This document shows positions 15,853 through 24,011 of a stretch of 64,000 bases of DNA, one piece after another. Below the pieces are notes generated by a model. The model saw nothing but the letters and a program-made list of their open reading frames with translations. It did not search any database and was not told the DNA's origin. Source of the DNA: Ramlibacter sp. (GTDB lineage: Bacteria; Pseudomonadota; Gammaproteobacteria; Burkholderiales; Burkholderiaceae_C); assembly GCA_019635435.1 (NCBI GenBank), contig JAHBZM010000001.1:3472001-3536000 (forward strand), in the 5' to 3' direction. Within the stretch, counting starts at the first letter, position 1; each line of letters opens with the position of its first letter. The translations under genes were made by a program, and so were the position numbers.

Positions 15853-16635
15853 TCAGCGGGCGCGGGCCGGCGAAGCGCCCCTGACGCGGCGCGCGGTGTC
15901 GGGGTCGGCAAAGCACGCCAGCGCGGCGTCCTGCTCCAGTATCAGCGCCTGTTCCAGCGCGGCGCCGGCCTGCGCGGCCAGCACCCGCTTCAGGCGCGCC
16001 ATGGCCCCGGCGGAGCGCTGCGCCACCTGGCGTGCCAGCGCCAGCGCCGTGGGCATCAGCGCCTCGGGCGCGACCACCCGGTTGACCAGCCCCAGTTGCC
16101 ACAGCGCCTGGGCATCGTGCCGCTCGCCCAGCAGGAGCATCTCCATGGCCCGCTGCCGGCCCACCGCGAGCGGCAGCAGATGGGTCACGCCCCCGGTCAC
16201 AAAGTGGCCCAGCGACATCTCGGGGAAGAAGCCCACCAGCGTGTCCGACGCCACCACCAGGTCGCAGTTGAGCAGCCATTCCAGCCCGCCGCCCACAGCA
16301 TAGCCCTGGGCGGCGCCAATCACCGGCTTGGGGCCCAGCATGATGTCGCGCGTGATCTGCTGGATGCGCTCACCCATCTGCGCCATCGATTCGGCGCTGC
16401 TGGCCTGCGCATCAAATTCCTTGAGGTCATCGCCCGCGCAGAAGGCGCGCCCGGCGCCGGCCAGCACCAGCACGCGGGTGGCCGGGTCGGCCTGGGCCTC
16501 CGCCAGCGCGGCATGCAGTTGGGCCAGCAGGTCCAGGCCAATGGCATTGAGGCGCTCGGGCCGGTTCAGCGTGACCACGCCGACCTCCCCATCCGCAGCG
16601 ACGGTGACGTAGTTCATGGGCGCGGCAGCGCTCAA
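15853..16635 (-). CDS. Enoyl-CoA hydratase/isomerase family protein
   Basis: 260-residue crotonase-fold enzyme. The CoA-binding core includes VVTLNRPERLNAI, AGAGRAFCAGDDLKEF (first oxyanion-hole region) and VIGAAQGYAVGGGLEWLLNCDL (second oxyanion region). Of the two Glu residues of classical hydratases, the first is replaced by Gly-Leu-Glu (GGGLE) and the second falls in FPEMSLG, so a hydratase or isomerase role is possible but the reaction is not fixed. Its ATG overlaps the stop of the cupin gene (ATGA), which argues for joint expression. An internal ATG at 16617 is an alternative start. Confidence 0.88.
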   Translation of the reverse strand: MSAAAPMNYVTVAADGEVGVVTLNRPERLNAIGLDLLAQLHAALAEAQADPATRVLVLAGAGRAFCAGDDLKEFDAQASSAESMAQMGERIQQITRDIMLGPKPVIGAAQGYAVGGGLEWLLNCDLVVASDTLVGFFPEMSLGHFVTGGVTHLLPLAVGRQRAMEMLLLGERHDAQALWQLGLVNRVVAPEALMPTALALARQVAQRSAGAMARLKRVLAAQAGAALEQALILEQDAALACFADPDTARRVRGASPARAR

Positions 16636-17168
16636 ACCCCACCCTGCGGATGGGTCGGGTCAATCCACAGCACCGACTCGGGCTTTTCCACGGGCTCGAT
16701 GGCCAGGTTGACCGCCACGGCCTCGCCGTCGCTTCGGCACAGCACGCACTCCAGCATTTCCGTGGCGCTGGCATTGATCTCCTGGTGCGGCACATAGGGC
16801 GGCACATAGATGAAGTCGCCGGGGCCGGCCTCGGCCGTGAATTCCAGGTGCTCGCCCCAGCGCATGCGCGCGCGGCCCCTGACCACGTAGATCACGCTTT
16901 CCAGGTGCCCATGGTGATGCGCGCCGGTCTTGGCATTGGCATGGATGGTGACGGTGCCGGCCCACAGCTTTTGCGCGCCCACACGCGCGAAGTTGATGGC
17001 CGCCTTGCGGTCCATGCCCGGGGTTTGCGCGGTGTTGCCGTCCAGCTGGTTGCCGGGGATGACCCGCACGCCGTCGTGCTTCCAGCGGTCGTGCCCGTGG
17101 GCACCATCGTGGTCGTGGTCGTGAGGGGGGTCGTGGGGGTGCGCGGGCTCGTGCGAGGGGCTGTTCAT
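16632..17168 (-). CDS. Cupin-domain protein with His/Asp-rich N-terminal tail
   Basis: 178-residue single cupin. After a 28-residue N-terminal tail extraordinarily rich in His and Asp (HPHDPPHDHDHDGAHGHD), the cupin core shows GTVTIHANAKTGAHHHGHLE with the metal-binding HxHx-E pattern and GDFIYVPPYVPHQEINA with the second-motif His. The barrel probably holds a divalent metal; a sugar-isomerase-like or dioxygenase-like role is open. It is transcribed with the enoyl-CoA hydratase gene (ATGA overlap), which hints at a shared catabolic pathway. Confidence 0.82.
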   Translation of the reverse strand: MNSPSHEPAHPHDPPHDHDHDGAHGHDRWKHDGVRVIPGNQLDGNTAQTPGMDRKAAINFARVGAQKLWAGTVTIHANAKTGAHHHGHLESVIYVVRGRARMRWGEHLEFTAEAGPGDFIYVPPYVPHQEINASATEMLECVLCRSDGEAVAVNLAIEPVEKPESVLWIDPTHPQGGV

Positions 17169-17195
17169 GCAGCCAAGCCTACACCACGGAGCCTC

Positions 17196-18290
17196 TCAGT
17201 CAAGCACCACCACATGGCCGGCCTGCGGGTCGATGCGCCCGGCGTGCAGGTCGGCGATCAGGGCCTGCGCGGCCTCCAGGCCCCGGTGTTCGCGCAGCGC
17301 CATCCAGGGCTGCGGCCCGTCGCCCACGCGGCGGATGAAGGCGAGCTGCGCCTCGTTGAACCGGCGGTTGACCTCGGCATGGCCCCAGTCGGCATTGCGC
17401 TTGCGGATCTGCACGGGCGCAAAGTAGAACTTCGGCTCGGGTCCGGGCAGGGCCTTCTTGCGCAGGAACTGCGTGTTCTGCGCCGAGCCCGCGTAGCAGT
17501 CGTACACCAGCGCGTCGCCAAAGTACCGGTGCACCGCCAGGCGCAGATCCTCGTCGCCCGAGAAGTCCACGTACAGCGTGGGCACCGTGGCATCCAGCGT
17601 GGCGAGTTCGTCATAGGCCAGCGTGCGCTGGTAGCAGCCCAGGCTTTCAACGAACGCCTTGTTGCGCGCCGAGGTCAGCGCGACCAGCTCGATACCTTCC
17701 TGCCCCTGCAGGCAGAACGCCGTGCCATAGGCGGTCTTGCTGGAGGCGCTGGACACCACCAGCCGCCGGGCGCCGAAGAAGGCGTTGTCCTGCAGAAAAT
17801 CGGCAAGCATGAACGAGGTGATGAACAGCGGGCGCAGCAGCATCTGGTACGCCTCGTCGGCCTGGCGGTAGGCCGGGTCGGCCGTGACGCGCGTGTACTG
17901 GTTGTAGGCCGAGGTCAGCGCCAGCCGGTGCTGGGCGCCATCGTAAAAGCCGCGGTCGCTCACGCGCACCGGCTGCATGCGCAGGTGGCTGGCCAGCGGA
18001 AAGTAGCCATAGAAGCGCTCGCCCACGGCCACGCCGTCCACGGTGGAAGCCACCACGTCGGCAAAACCCCAGACCGGCATGTGGCCCCAGCCCTCAACCC
18101 CTGTGGGGAAGAAGTCCCAGTACTGCATGGCGTCGCCAAACGCCGCGTAGGTGATGTTGTTGGTGGTCACGGCCGCGCGGCTGATCCGCAGCAGCGCTTC
18201 GCCGGGCGCCAGCCGCGCAAGCGGCGAGCGATCGATGCGTGTGTGATTCAATGCGGATTTGTCGGTCAACAGGCGGGTCAGCGAGGTCAT
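17196..18290 (-). CDS. DUF2855-family protein
   Basis: 364-residue protein of the DUF2855 family, distantly like medium-chain reductases without zinc ligands. Typical segments are LRISRAAVTTNNITYAAFGD near residue 35, WDFFPTGVEGWGHMPVWGF, LFITSFMLADFL in the middle and VVSSASSKTAYGTAF, which resembles a nucleotide-binding loop, then YDCYAGSAQN. Function is unknown. The ATG at 18290 faces the TetR regulator gene at 18375 head to head across 84 bases, so regulation by that protein is likely. Confidence 0.85.
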   Translation of the reverse strand: MTSLTRLLTDKSALNHTRIDRSPLARLAPGEALLRISRAAVTTNNITYAAFGDAMQYWDFFPTGVEGWGHMPVWGFADVVASTVDGVAVGERFYGYFPLASHLRMQPVRVSDRGFYDGAQHRLALTSAYNQYTRVTADPAYRQADEAYQMLLRPLFITSFMLADFLQDNAFFGARRLVVSSASSKTAYGTAFCLQGQEGIELVALTSARNKAFVESLGCYQRTLAYDELATLDATVPTLYVDFSGDEDLRLAVHRYFGDALVYDCYAGSAQNTQFLRKKALPGPEPKFYFAPVQIRKRNADWGHAEVNRRFNEAQLAFIRRVGDGPQPWMALREHRGLEAAQALIADLHAGRIDPQAGHVVVLD

Positions 18291-18374
18291 GAAACGTCTC
18301 CAGTCAAAGGGCCGGATGGCCATGAATCGAATGTACGGCGAGGCCGCCGCGGCCGGGTTCGGAAAGGCTGCCCC

Positions 18375-19046
18375 ATGAGCCCGGGGCCCCGCAAGGCCGC
18401 GCCCGCGCCAGCGGCCAAGCCGTTGAAGCGCCCCTCCCAGGCCCGCGCCCGATTCACCGTGCAGGCCATCTACGACGCCTTTGTTCGGATTTGGCAGCGC
18501 GATGGCTGGGACGCGCTGACCACGCGCGCCGTGGCCCTGGAAACCGGCATTGCGGTGGGCACGCTGTATGACTATTTCCCCAACAAGGCGGCGCTGCTGT
18601 CGGGCTACGTGCGCCACAGCCTCGAAGCGCTGGTGCAGGCGATTGACGAGCAGGCCGCGCAAGCCGCGGGCCTGGACTGGCAGGCGCGGGTGCGGACCCT
18701 GGTGCGCCTGACCTGCGGCGTCAACGCGCCGGAACTGCCGTGGTTTGACGCCGGCATGCTGGCGCTGGAGGCCGGCATCGCCGAGCCCAAGCACCACCGG
18801 CGCGCGTTCGAGGAACTGTGCGCGGCCTGGGGCCGGGTGCTGGCGGCCTGCACCGATCTGCGCGGCCCGCCGACCTTGAGCGTGATCTCGCCGCTGGTGG
18901 TCGCCGTGTGGGGTGGCCGCCGCTATGCGCTGCTGCTGGGCCTTGAAGACACCGCCGCGCGCGAATGGGCCGCGGCCATGGAAAACCTGTGCCTGTCGGC
19001 GCTGGCACCCACGCAGCCGATTCAGGCGTCCAGCACCGACGCGTAG
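18375..19046 (+). CDS. TetR/AcrR family transcriptional regulator
   Basis: 223-residue regulator. After a basic Pro/Ala-rich lead, the helix-turn-helix domain runs from about residue 27 to 75: TVQAIYDAFVRIWQRDGWDA, LTTRAVALETGIAVGTLYDY and FPNKAALLSGYV. The remaining C-terminal domain should bind an unknown ligand. It diverges from the DUF2855 gene with only 84 bases between starts, the usual layout for a local repressor. Its last 25 bases overlap the end of the convergent serine hydrolase gene. Confidence 0.88.
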   Translation: MSPGPRKAAPAPAAKPLKRPSQARARFTVQAIYDAFVRIWQRDGWDALTTRAVALETGIAVGTLYDYFPNKAALLSGYVRHSLEALVQAIDEQAAQAAGLDWQARVRTLVRLTCGVNAPELPWFDAGMLALEAGIAEPKHHRRAFEELCAAWGRVLAACTDLRGPPTLSVISPLVVAVWGGRRYALLLGLEDTAAREWAAAMENLCLSALAPTQPIQASSTDA

Positions 19047-20221
19047 ACCATCTGCCGGAACAGCGCCCGGTACTCCTCGCGCTGGTTGGGCGCCTGCACC
19101 ATCAGCACGGCGTACAGACCGTTGGCCGGGTCCACAAAGAATGCGGTGCCGGCCAGCCCGCCCCAGTAGTACAAGCCCACCGGGCCCGGCTCGGCGGATT
19201 GCCCCAGGTGGGTGCGCACCGCCACCCCCAGGCCAAAGCCAAAGCCCGGGCCCAGCAGGTCGCGGCTGGCGCCCGGGTTCACGGGAATGGGACCCAGGTG
19301 GTCAGCCGTCATGAAATCCACGGTGTGTGGCGCCAGCAGCCGCACATCGCCCACACTGCCGCGCCCGAGCAGGCAGCGCAGGAAGCGCGCGTAATCCGGC
19401 GCGGTCGAAAACAGGCCGCCCCCGCCCATGTCCAGCGGCGACGGCGAACTGGCCGAGAAGACGCGCATCGCCACGCCGCCGTCCGGGTCGTGCGCAAAGG
19501 GCTCGGCCACGCGGTCAAGCTTGCCGGCCGGCAGGCGAAACGCGGTGTCGGTCATGCCCAGCGGCCCAAAGATGTTCTGCTGCAGCCAGTCGCCCAGGGT
19601 CTGGCCCGTCACGACCTCCACCAGGCGGCCCAGCACGTCGGTCGCGCGGCTGTACTCCCAGGCACTGCCCGGCTGCAGCAGCAGGGGCACGGCCGCCAGT
19701 TCAGGGATGAATTCGGCATTGGTCTGCTTGCGCGACGCGGCCGCCACCTTGCCCAGCTGCTGATGCAGGGGCGAGGCGCCCAGGAACTCATAGGTCAGGC
19801 CGGCGGTGTGGCGCAGCAGGTCCTGCACCGTGGCGGCGCGGCGCACGGGCACCAGGGTCATGCCATCAGGGCCGTCCACGCTGACCTGCTGGTTGGCAAA
19901 CTCCGGCAGGTAGCGCGACACCGGTTCGCGCAGCAGCACCCGCCCCTGCTCCATGAGCATCAGCACCGCCACCGAGACCAGCGGCTTGGTCATGGAGTAG
20001 ATGCGGAAGATGCTGTCAGGCGCCATCGGCACGCCGGTTTCAGGGTTCTGCACGCCCAGGCTGGTCACCCAGTCGGGCTGCCCGCCGCGGCCCACGAGCA
20101 GCGTGGCGCCGGGCAGGCGCTGGCGGTCCACCTCGGCCTGGAAGGCCTGGGCCAGGCGGTCCAGCCGGTCTGCGCCCAGGCCTTGCGGCGGGCTTGCGCG
20201 GTCAGTGGTCCCCCCGCTCAT
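19022..20221 (-). CDS. Serine hydrolase, class C beta-lactamase/EstB-type esterase fold
   Basis: 399-residue serine hydrolase. The nucleophile motif S-x-x-K is in FRIYSMTKPLVSVAVLMLME at about residue 83, the Tyr motif lies in GSAWEYSRATDVLG, and LLRHTAGLTYEF and GMTDTAFRLPAGKLDRV are typical of the beta-lactamase-related esterase group (PF00144). There is no signal peptide, so it should be cytoplasmic, unlike true AmpC lactamases. Its 3' end overlaps the convergent TetR gene by 25 bases, and its start codon overlaps the stop of the MetE-like gene (ATGA). Confidence 0.88.
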   Translation of the reverse strand: MSGGTTDRASPPQGLGADRLDRLAQAFQAEVDRQRLPGATLLVGRGGQPDWVTSLGVQNPETGVPMAPDSIFRIYSMTKPLVSVAVLMLMEQGRVLLREPVSRYLPEFANQQVSVDGPDGMTLVPVRRAATVQDLLRHTAGLTYEFLGASPLHQQLGKVAAASRKQTNAEFIPELAAVPLLLQPGSAWEYSRATDVLGRLVEVVTGQTLGDWLQQNIFGPLGMTDTAFRLPAGKLDRVAEPFAHDPDGGVAMRVFSASSPSPLDMGGGGLFSTAPDYARFLRCLLGRGSVGDVRLLAPHTVDFMTADHLGPIPVNPGASRDLLGPGFGFGLGVAVRTHLGQSAEPGPVGLYYWGGLAGTAFFVDPANGLYAVLMVQAPNQREEYRALFRQMVYASVLDA

Positions 20222-21240
20222 GCGCCGTACCTCTGGCGCGCCAGCGCCGCCCCCGCCGCCAGGGCCTGCAGCTTGGCCACGGCCACCTCGCGGCTCATGG
20301 GCGCGAGGCCGCAGTTGGTGCAGGGAATCAGCCGGTGTCTGGGCACAAACTGCAGCGCCGTGCCAATGGTGTCGGCGATCTGCTCAGGCGTTTCGATCTC
20401 GTCGCTGGCCACGTCGATCACGCCCACCATCACGTCCTTGCCCTCGAGCAGCTTCATGAGTTCGGGCGGCACATGGGAGTGAAAGCATTCCAGGCTGACC
20501 TGCTGGATGCTGCTTTTGGCCAGCGCGGGGAACACGTCTTCATACTGGCGCCACTGTTCGCCCAGCGTGTTCTTCCAGTCCACATTGGCCTTGATGCCAT
20601 AGCCGTAGCAGATGTGAACCGCCGTGGTGCAGGTCAGGCCCCGGGCGGCGCACTCCAGCGCCTGCACGCCCCAGTCGGCCGCTTCCTTCATGTAGACGTT
20701 GAAGGCCGGCTCGTCGAACTGGACGATGTCCACCCCATCGGCCTGCAGCGCCAGCGCCTCCTGGTTGAGCAGCTCGGCAAAGGCCATGGCCATCTTGACC
20801 TTGTCGCCGTAGAAGCGGTCGGCCACGGTGTCCACGATGGTCATCGGGCCCGGCAGGGTGAACTTGAGCTTCTTCTTCGTGTGGGCGCGCGCCAGCTGCG
20901 CCTCGAACGCATGCACCCGGCCCTTGAGCCTGAGCGGCGCCACCACCTGCGGCACCTGCGCGTCGTAGCGGTTGTTGCGGATGCCCATGGTGACCTTGTT
21001 CTCGAAGTCGATGCCTTCGACCTGCTCGAGAAAGCCGTGCACGAAATGCTGGCGCGCCTGCTCGCCGTCACCCACCACGTCCAGGCCCGCATCTTCCTGA
21101 GCCTTGATCCACAACAGCGTGGCATCGGCCTTGGCCTGGCGCAGCTCGTCGCCCTGGGCTTTCCACTGGGGCCAGAGCTTTTGCGTTTCGGCCAGCCAGG
21201 CGGGTTTGGGCAGACTGCCTGCCATCGCGGTCTCGAACAT
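20218..21240 (-). CDS. Stand-alone cobalamin-independent methionine synthase-like protein (MetE C-terminal fold)
   Basis: 340-residue TIM-barrel protein equal to the catalytic C-terminal half of MetE, without the N-terminal half. The zinc ligands of MetE have clear counterparts: H-x-C in TAVHICYGYG, Glu in VSLECFHSHVPPELM and Cys in IPCTNCGLAPMS. Other features are KFTLPGPMTIVDTVADRFYG and DIVQFDEPAFNV. Such short core forms may use a methyl donor other than methyltetrahydrofolate; the donor here is unknown. The 3' end overlaps the serine hydrolase gene start by 4 bases. A 93-bp piece of this gene (20900-20992) recurs at 23878-23970. Confidence 0.85.
   Translation of the reverse strand: MFETAMAGSLPKPAWLAETQKLWPQWKAQGDELRQAKADATLLWIKAQEDAGLDVVGDGEQARQHFVHGFLEQVEGIDFENKVTMGIRNNRYDAQVPQVVAPLRLKGRVHAFEAQLARAHTKKKLKFTLPGPMTIVDTVADRFYGDKVKMAMAFAELLNQEALALQADGVDIVQFDEPAFNVYMKEAADWGVQALECAARGLTCTTAVHICYGYGIKANVDWKNTLGEQWRQYEDVFPALAKSSIQQVSLECFHSHVPPELMKLLEGKDVMVGVIDVASDEIETPEQIADTIGTALQFVPRHRLIPCTNCGLAPMSREVAVAKLQALAAGAALARQRYGA
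20900..20992 (+). repeat. 93-bp direct repeat, left copy (inside the MetE-like gene)
   Basis: This internal stretch of the MetE-like gene matches 23878-23970 in the same orientation at 92 of 93 positions (single C/G difference). The two copies flank a 2.9-kb segment that contains the start of the MetE-like gene, the LysR gene and the M20 peptidase gene. Similarity stops sharply on both sides of each copy. Confidence 0.9.
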
Positions 21241-21344
21241 GAATGACGTCTCCTTTTTTGGGTCACTCAGGATAACGCGAACTCGCGGGCCGTGTGGCGG
21301 CGGTGGAGCCTGGAATCAGGCAAGAACCCGTTGCATCGTCACGG

Positions 21345-22292
21345 TCAGGTCTGCAGCGCCGACGGGTCTGCCCCGGCATCTGACGGCGCAGCCGCGGCAC
21401 CTTCCGCCGCCACGGTAGTGCGCAGCCACCGTGCGAAGCTCTGCACCACAGGTTCCTCCAAGCGCCCTGGGGCCACAAACAGGCTGTAGCCCCGCGCCCC
21501 GCTGTCCTGGAACGGGTGGGCCAGCGCCAGCTCGCCGGACCGCAGTTCTCGTTCCACAAAGTAATGCGGCACCAGGCCAATACCCAGGTCCGCTCGGACC
21601 GCTTCGACCAGCATCGAAAACAGGTCAAAGCGATGCCCACCCAGGGGGTGGCCTGGAGTGCGGGCGATGCCCGCGCGACTGAGCCACTCGTCCCACGCGC
21701 CCAGGCGCGAACTGAGCTGCAGCAGCGGCACGGCACGGAAATCGCCGCGCTGCATGGCGCGCCGATAAAGAGACTGCGGCGCGCACACGGCGACACACAC
21801 CTCGGGCATCAACGGCGAGGGCGTCACGCCAGGCCAGGCGGCATCGTCGTACTGCACGGCCACATCAAACGGAACCTCCGCCATGTAGCTCTGCGTGGGG
21901 TACACCTGCAGGTGCAGGCTAAAGCCCTTGTTCATGGCAAGAAACGCGGGCAGACGAGGCAGCAGCCAGCGCTCGGCAAACACAGGCACGCAACCCACCA
22001 GCAACCGCATGCCGTCTGGCCGCTGGGCCATGGCTTCGAGTGTGTGGTTCTGCAGGCGCAGCAGATCGCCCACGACCTGCGCATGGTAGCGGCGCCCCAC
22101 CTCGGTGAGCGTGGAGCCGCGTGCTCCGCGCCGTACCAGTTGCAGGCCCAGCTGGCTCTCCAGCTGTCGCAGTTGCTGGCTGACCGCGCTGTGGGTGATG
22201 CACAGTTCTTCGGCGGCCTTGCCCACACCGTGATGGCGTGCAACGGCGTCAAAAACAAGCAGGGCGCGGGTGCTGGGAATATGTCGGCGCAT
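21345..22292 (-). CDS. LysR-type transcriptional regulator
   Basis: 315-residue LysR-type regulator. The N-terminal winged helix-turn-helix is RALLVFDAVARHHGVGKAAE then ELCITHSAVSQQLRQLESQL and GLQLVRRGARG, within the first 65 residues; the rest is the two-lobed ligand domain, with LLVGCVPVFAERWLLPRL and GIGLVPHYFVERELRSGEL. In sequence it resembles the GcvA-like branch. It diverges from the M20 peptidase gene with 146 bases between the starts, the standard arrangement for control of the neighbour. The short start at 22292 gives the canonical N-terminus. Confidence 0.92.
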   Translation of the reverse strand: MRRHIPSTRALLVFDAVARHHGVGKAAEELCITHSAVSQQLRQLESQLGLQLVRRGARGSTLTEVGRRYHAQVVGDLLRLQNHTLEAMAQRPDGMRLLVGCVPVFAERWLLPRLPAFLAMNKGFSLHLQVYPTQSYMAEVPFDVAVQYDDAAWPGVTPSPLMPEVCVAVCAPQSLYRRAMQRGDFRAVPLLQLSSRLGAWDEWLSRAGIARTPGHPLGGHRFDLFSMLVEAVRADLGIGLVPHYFVERELRSGELALAHPFQDSGARGYSLFVAPGRLEEPVVQSFARWLRTTVAAEGAAAAPSDAGADPSALQT

Positions 22293-22438
22293 GTAAGAAA
22301 AACTGTTGGCTTGGTAGATTAAAGCAAACCCGGCGGGTGGCAAACGAATCAAGAATGGCGTCGCGCATCGCGCAATTGGCCGCGCCGCGCAGAACGATGG
22401 TCAGGCTTTGCCGCTTTCTCACCTTTCCCTTTTTTCCC

Positions 22439-23806
22439 ATGAAAAATCCTGCTTTCACCCTCCGCCTCACACCCCTTGCCATAGCCGCGGCACTAGCTGC
22501 AGCCACCCTGCTGGGCAACACCACGCATGCCCAGGGCGCCGTCGCTCCCACCCCCACCACGCTGCGCCCCGCAGTGGAGCAGGCGTACTCGCAACTCATG
22601 GCGGCACCACAGATCCAGCAATTGCTGGAGGCCGTGAAAGCCGACCATGAACGGACAATACAAGACCTGACGATGCTGACCGAGATCGAAGCCCCGCCGT
22701 TCAAGGAGCAAAAGCGCGCGGAAGCCTTTCTGGCGCGCCTGAAGGCGCTGGGGCTGAGCAACGCGGCCATTGACGCCGAAGGCAATGTGGTGGGCGTGCG
22801 CAAGGGCACGGGCAGCGGGCCCAAGCTGGTGATATCGGCTCACCTGGACACCGTGTTTCCCGCAGGCACCGACGTGAAGGTGAAAGAGCGGGATGGCAAG
22901 CTGCATGCCCCCGGCATCTCGGACAACACGCGGGGTCTGGCCGTGCTGCTGTCCTGGCTCAAGGTACTCAACGACCAGAAGATTGCCACCGTGGGCGACC
23001 TGGTGTTCGTGGGCAACGTGGGCGAAGAAGAGTTGGGGAACCTGCGCGGCATGAAGCACCTTTTCAGGGAGCACCTGGACATCGACGGTCTGGTGGCGCT
23101 GGAGCCCGCGCCCGACGGCACGGTGCTGGTGCTGGGCACGGGCAGTCACCGTCATGAGGTCACCTTCAAGGGCCCCGGTGGACACAGCTACGCGGCGTTT
23201 GGTCAGGTGCCCAGCGCCATCCATGGCATGGGCCGCGCCATTGCCAGGATCGCCGAGATCCGCACACCCGTGAGCCCCAAGACCACCTTCACGGTCGGTA
23301 CCGTGGGTGGTGGAACATCGGTCAACACCATCGCGCCCGATGCCCGCATGGCCGTGGACATCCGCTCCGACGAAATGGCCCCGATGCTGGCCACCGAAAA
23401 ACAGGTGCTCAGCGCCGTGGACAGCGCGGTGGCCGAAGAAAATGCACGCTGGGGCGTGAACACACTGAGTGCATCGACCAAGCTGATTGGCGACCGCCCC
23501 GGTGGTCGCACGCCAGCGGATTCGGTCATTGTGGAAGCCGCCGTGCGCGCCAATACCGCATTTGGCCGCAAAACCGTGCTGGGCGGCGCCAGCACCGATG
23601 CCAATGTGCCCATGTCGCTGGGCATCCCCGCGATCGTGATCGGCGGCGGGGGCAGGACAGGCGGCTTTCACGCGTTGTCCGAATGGATCGACCTGACAGA
23701 TGGCTGGAAGGGAGCTCAGTCCTCGCTGATCACGGTGCTCGGGCTGGTGGGCGTGCAGGGCGTGAGCGCACCGCTGCTGGACAAGCGCGCGCCACGCGCG
23801 AAATAG
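22439..23806 (+). CDS. Exported M20-family metallopeptidase
   Basis: 455-residue zinc peptidase of family M20/M28-like tripeptidase type. A signal peptide covers residues 1-31 (LRLTPLAIAAALAAATLLGN, cleavage after THAQG region). Metal ligands are visible as the His of SAHLDTVFPAG, the Asp of GISDNTRGLAVLL, the Glu pair of GNVGEEELGN, the Glu of ALEPAPDG and the final His of GGFHALSEW; GPGGHSYAAFG is the lid-domain dimerisation motif. It should hydrolyse small peptides or N-acyl amino acids in the periplasm. It is divergent from the LysR gene, and is followed by a fragment of the MetE-like gene. Confidence 0.9.
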   Translation: MKNPAFTLRLTPLAIAAALAAATLLGNTTHAQGAVAPTPTTLRPAVEQAYSQLMAAPQIQQLLEAVKADHERTIQDLTMLTEIEAPPFKEQKRAEAFLARLKALGLSNAAIDAEGNVVGVRKGTGSGPKLVISAHLDTVFPAGTDVKVKERDGKLHAPGISDNTRGLAVLLSWLKVLNDQKIATVGDLVFVGNVGEEELGNLRGMKHLFREHLDIDGLVALEPAPDGTVLVLGTGSHRHEVTFKGPGGHSYAAFGQVPSAIHGMGRAIARIAEIRTPVSPKTTFTVGTVGGGTSVNTIAPDARMAVDIRSDEMAPMLATEKQVLSAVDSAVAEENARWGVNTLSASTKLIGDRPGGRTPADSVIVEAAVRANTAFGRKTVLGGASTDANVPMSLGIPAIVIGGGGRTGGFHALSEWIDLTDGWKGAQSSLITVLGLVGVQGVSAPLLDKRAPRAK

Positions 23807-23877
23807 ACGGCCACCAGGTCAAGCCGCATGGGCCCGCGCCGCGGCTGGATCGCGCCAAGACCTCACCATCTCCCCGC

Positions 23878-23970
23878 GCCTCGAACGCATGCACCCGGCC
23901 CTTGAGCCTGAGCGGCGCCACCACCTGGGGCACCTGCGCGTCGTAGCGGTTGTTGCGGATGCCCATGGTG
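23878..23970 (-). pseudogene. 93-bp fragment of the MetE-like gene
   Basis: Reading on the minus strand this encodes GIRNNRYDAQVPQVVAPLRL then KGRVHAFEA, the same residues as codons near 80-110 of the MetE-like gene at 20218-21240. It matches 20900-20992 at 92 of 93 bases and is bounded by unrelated sequence. With no start, no stop in context and no remainder of the gene nearby, it is a remnant. The rest of 23807-24011 shows no gene. Confidence 0.88.
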
Positions 23971-24011
23971 CAGCCGCAGCGGGGCCGGGCGGCGCCCGGC
24001 CCGCTGGCAGA

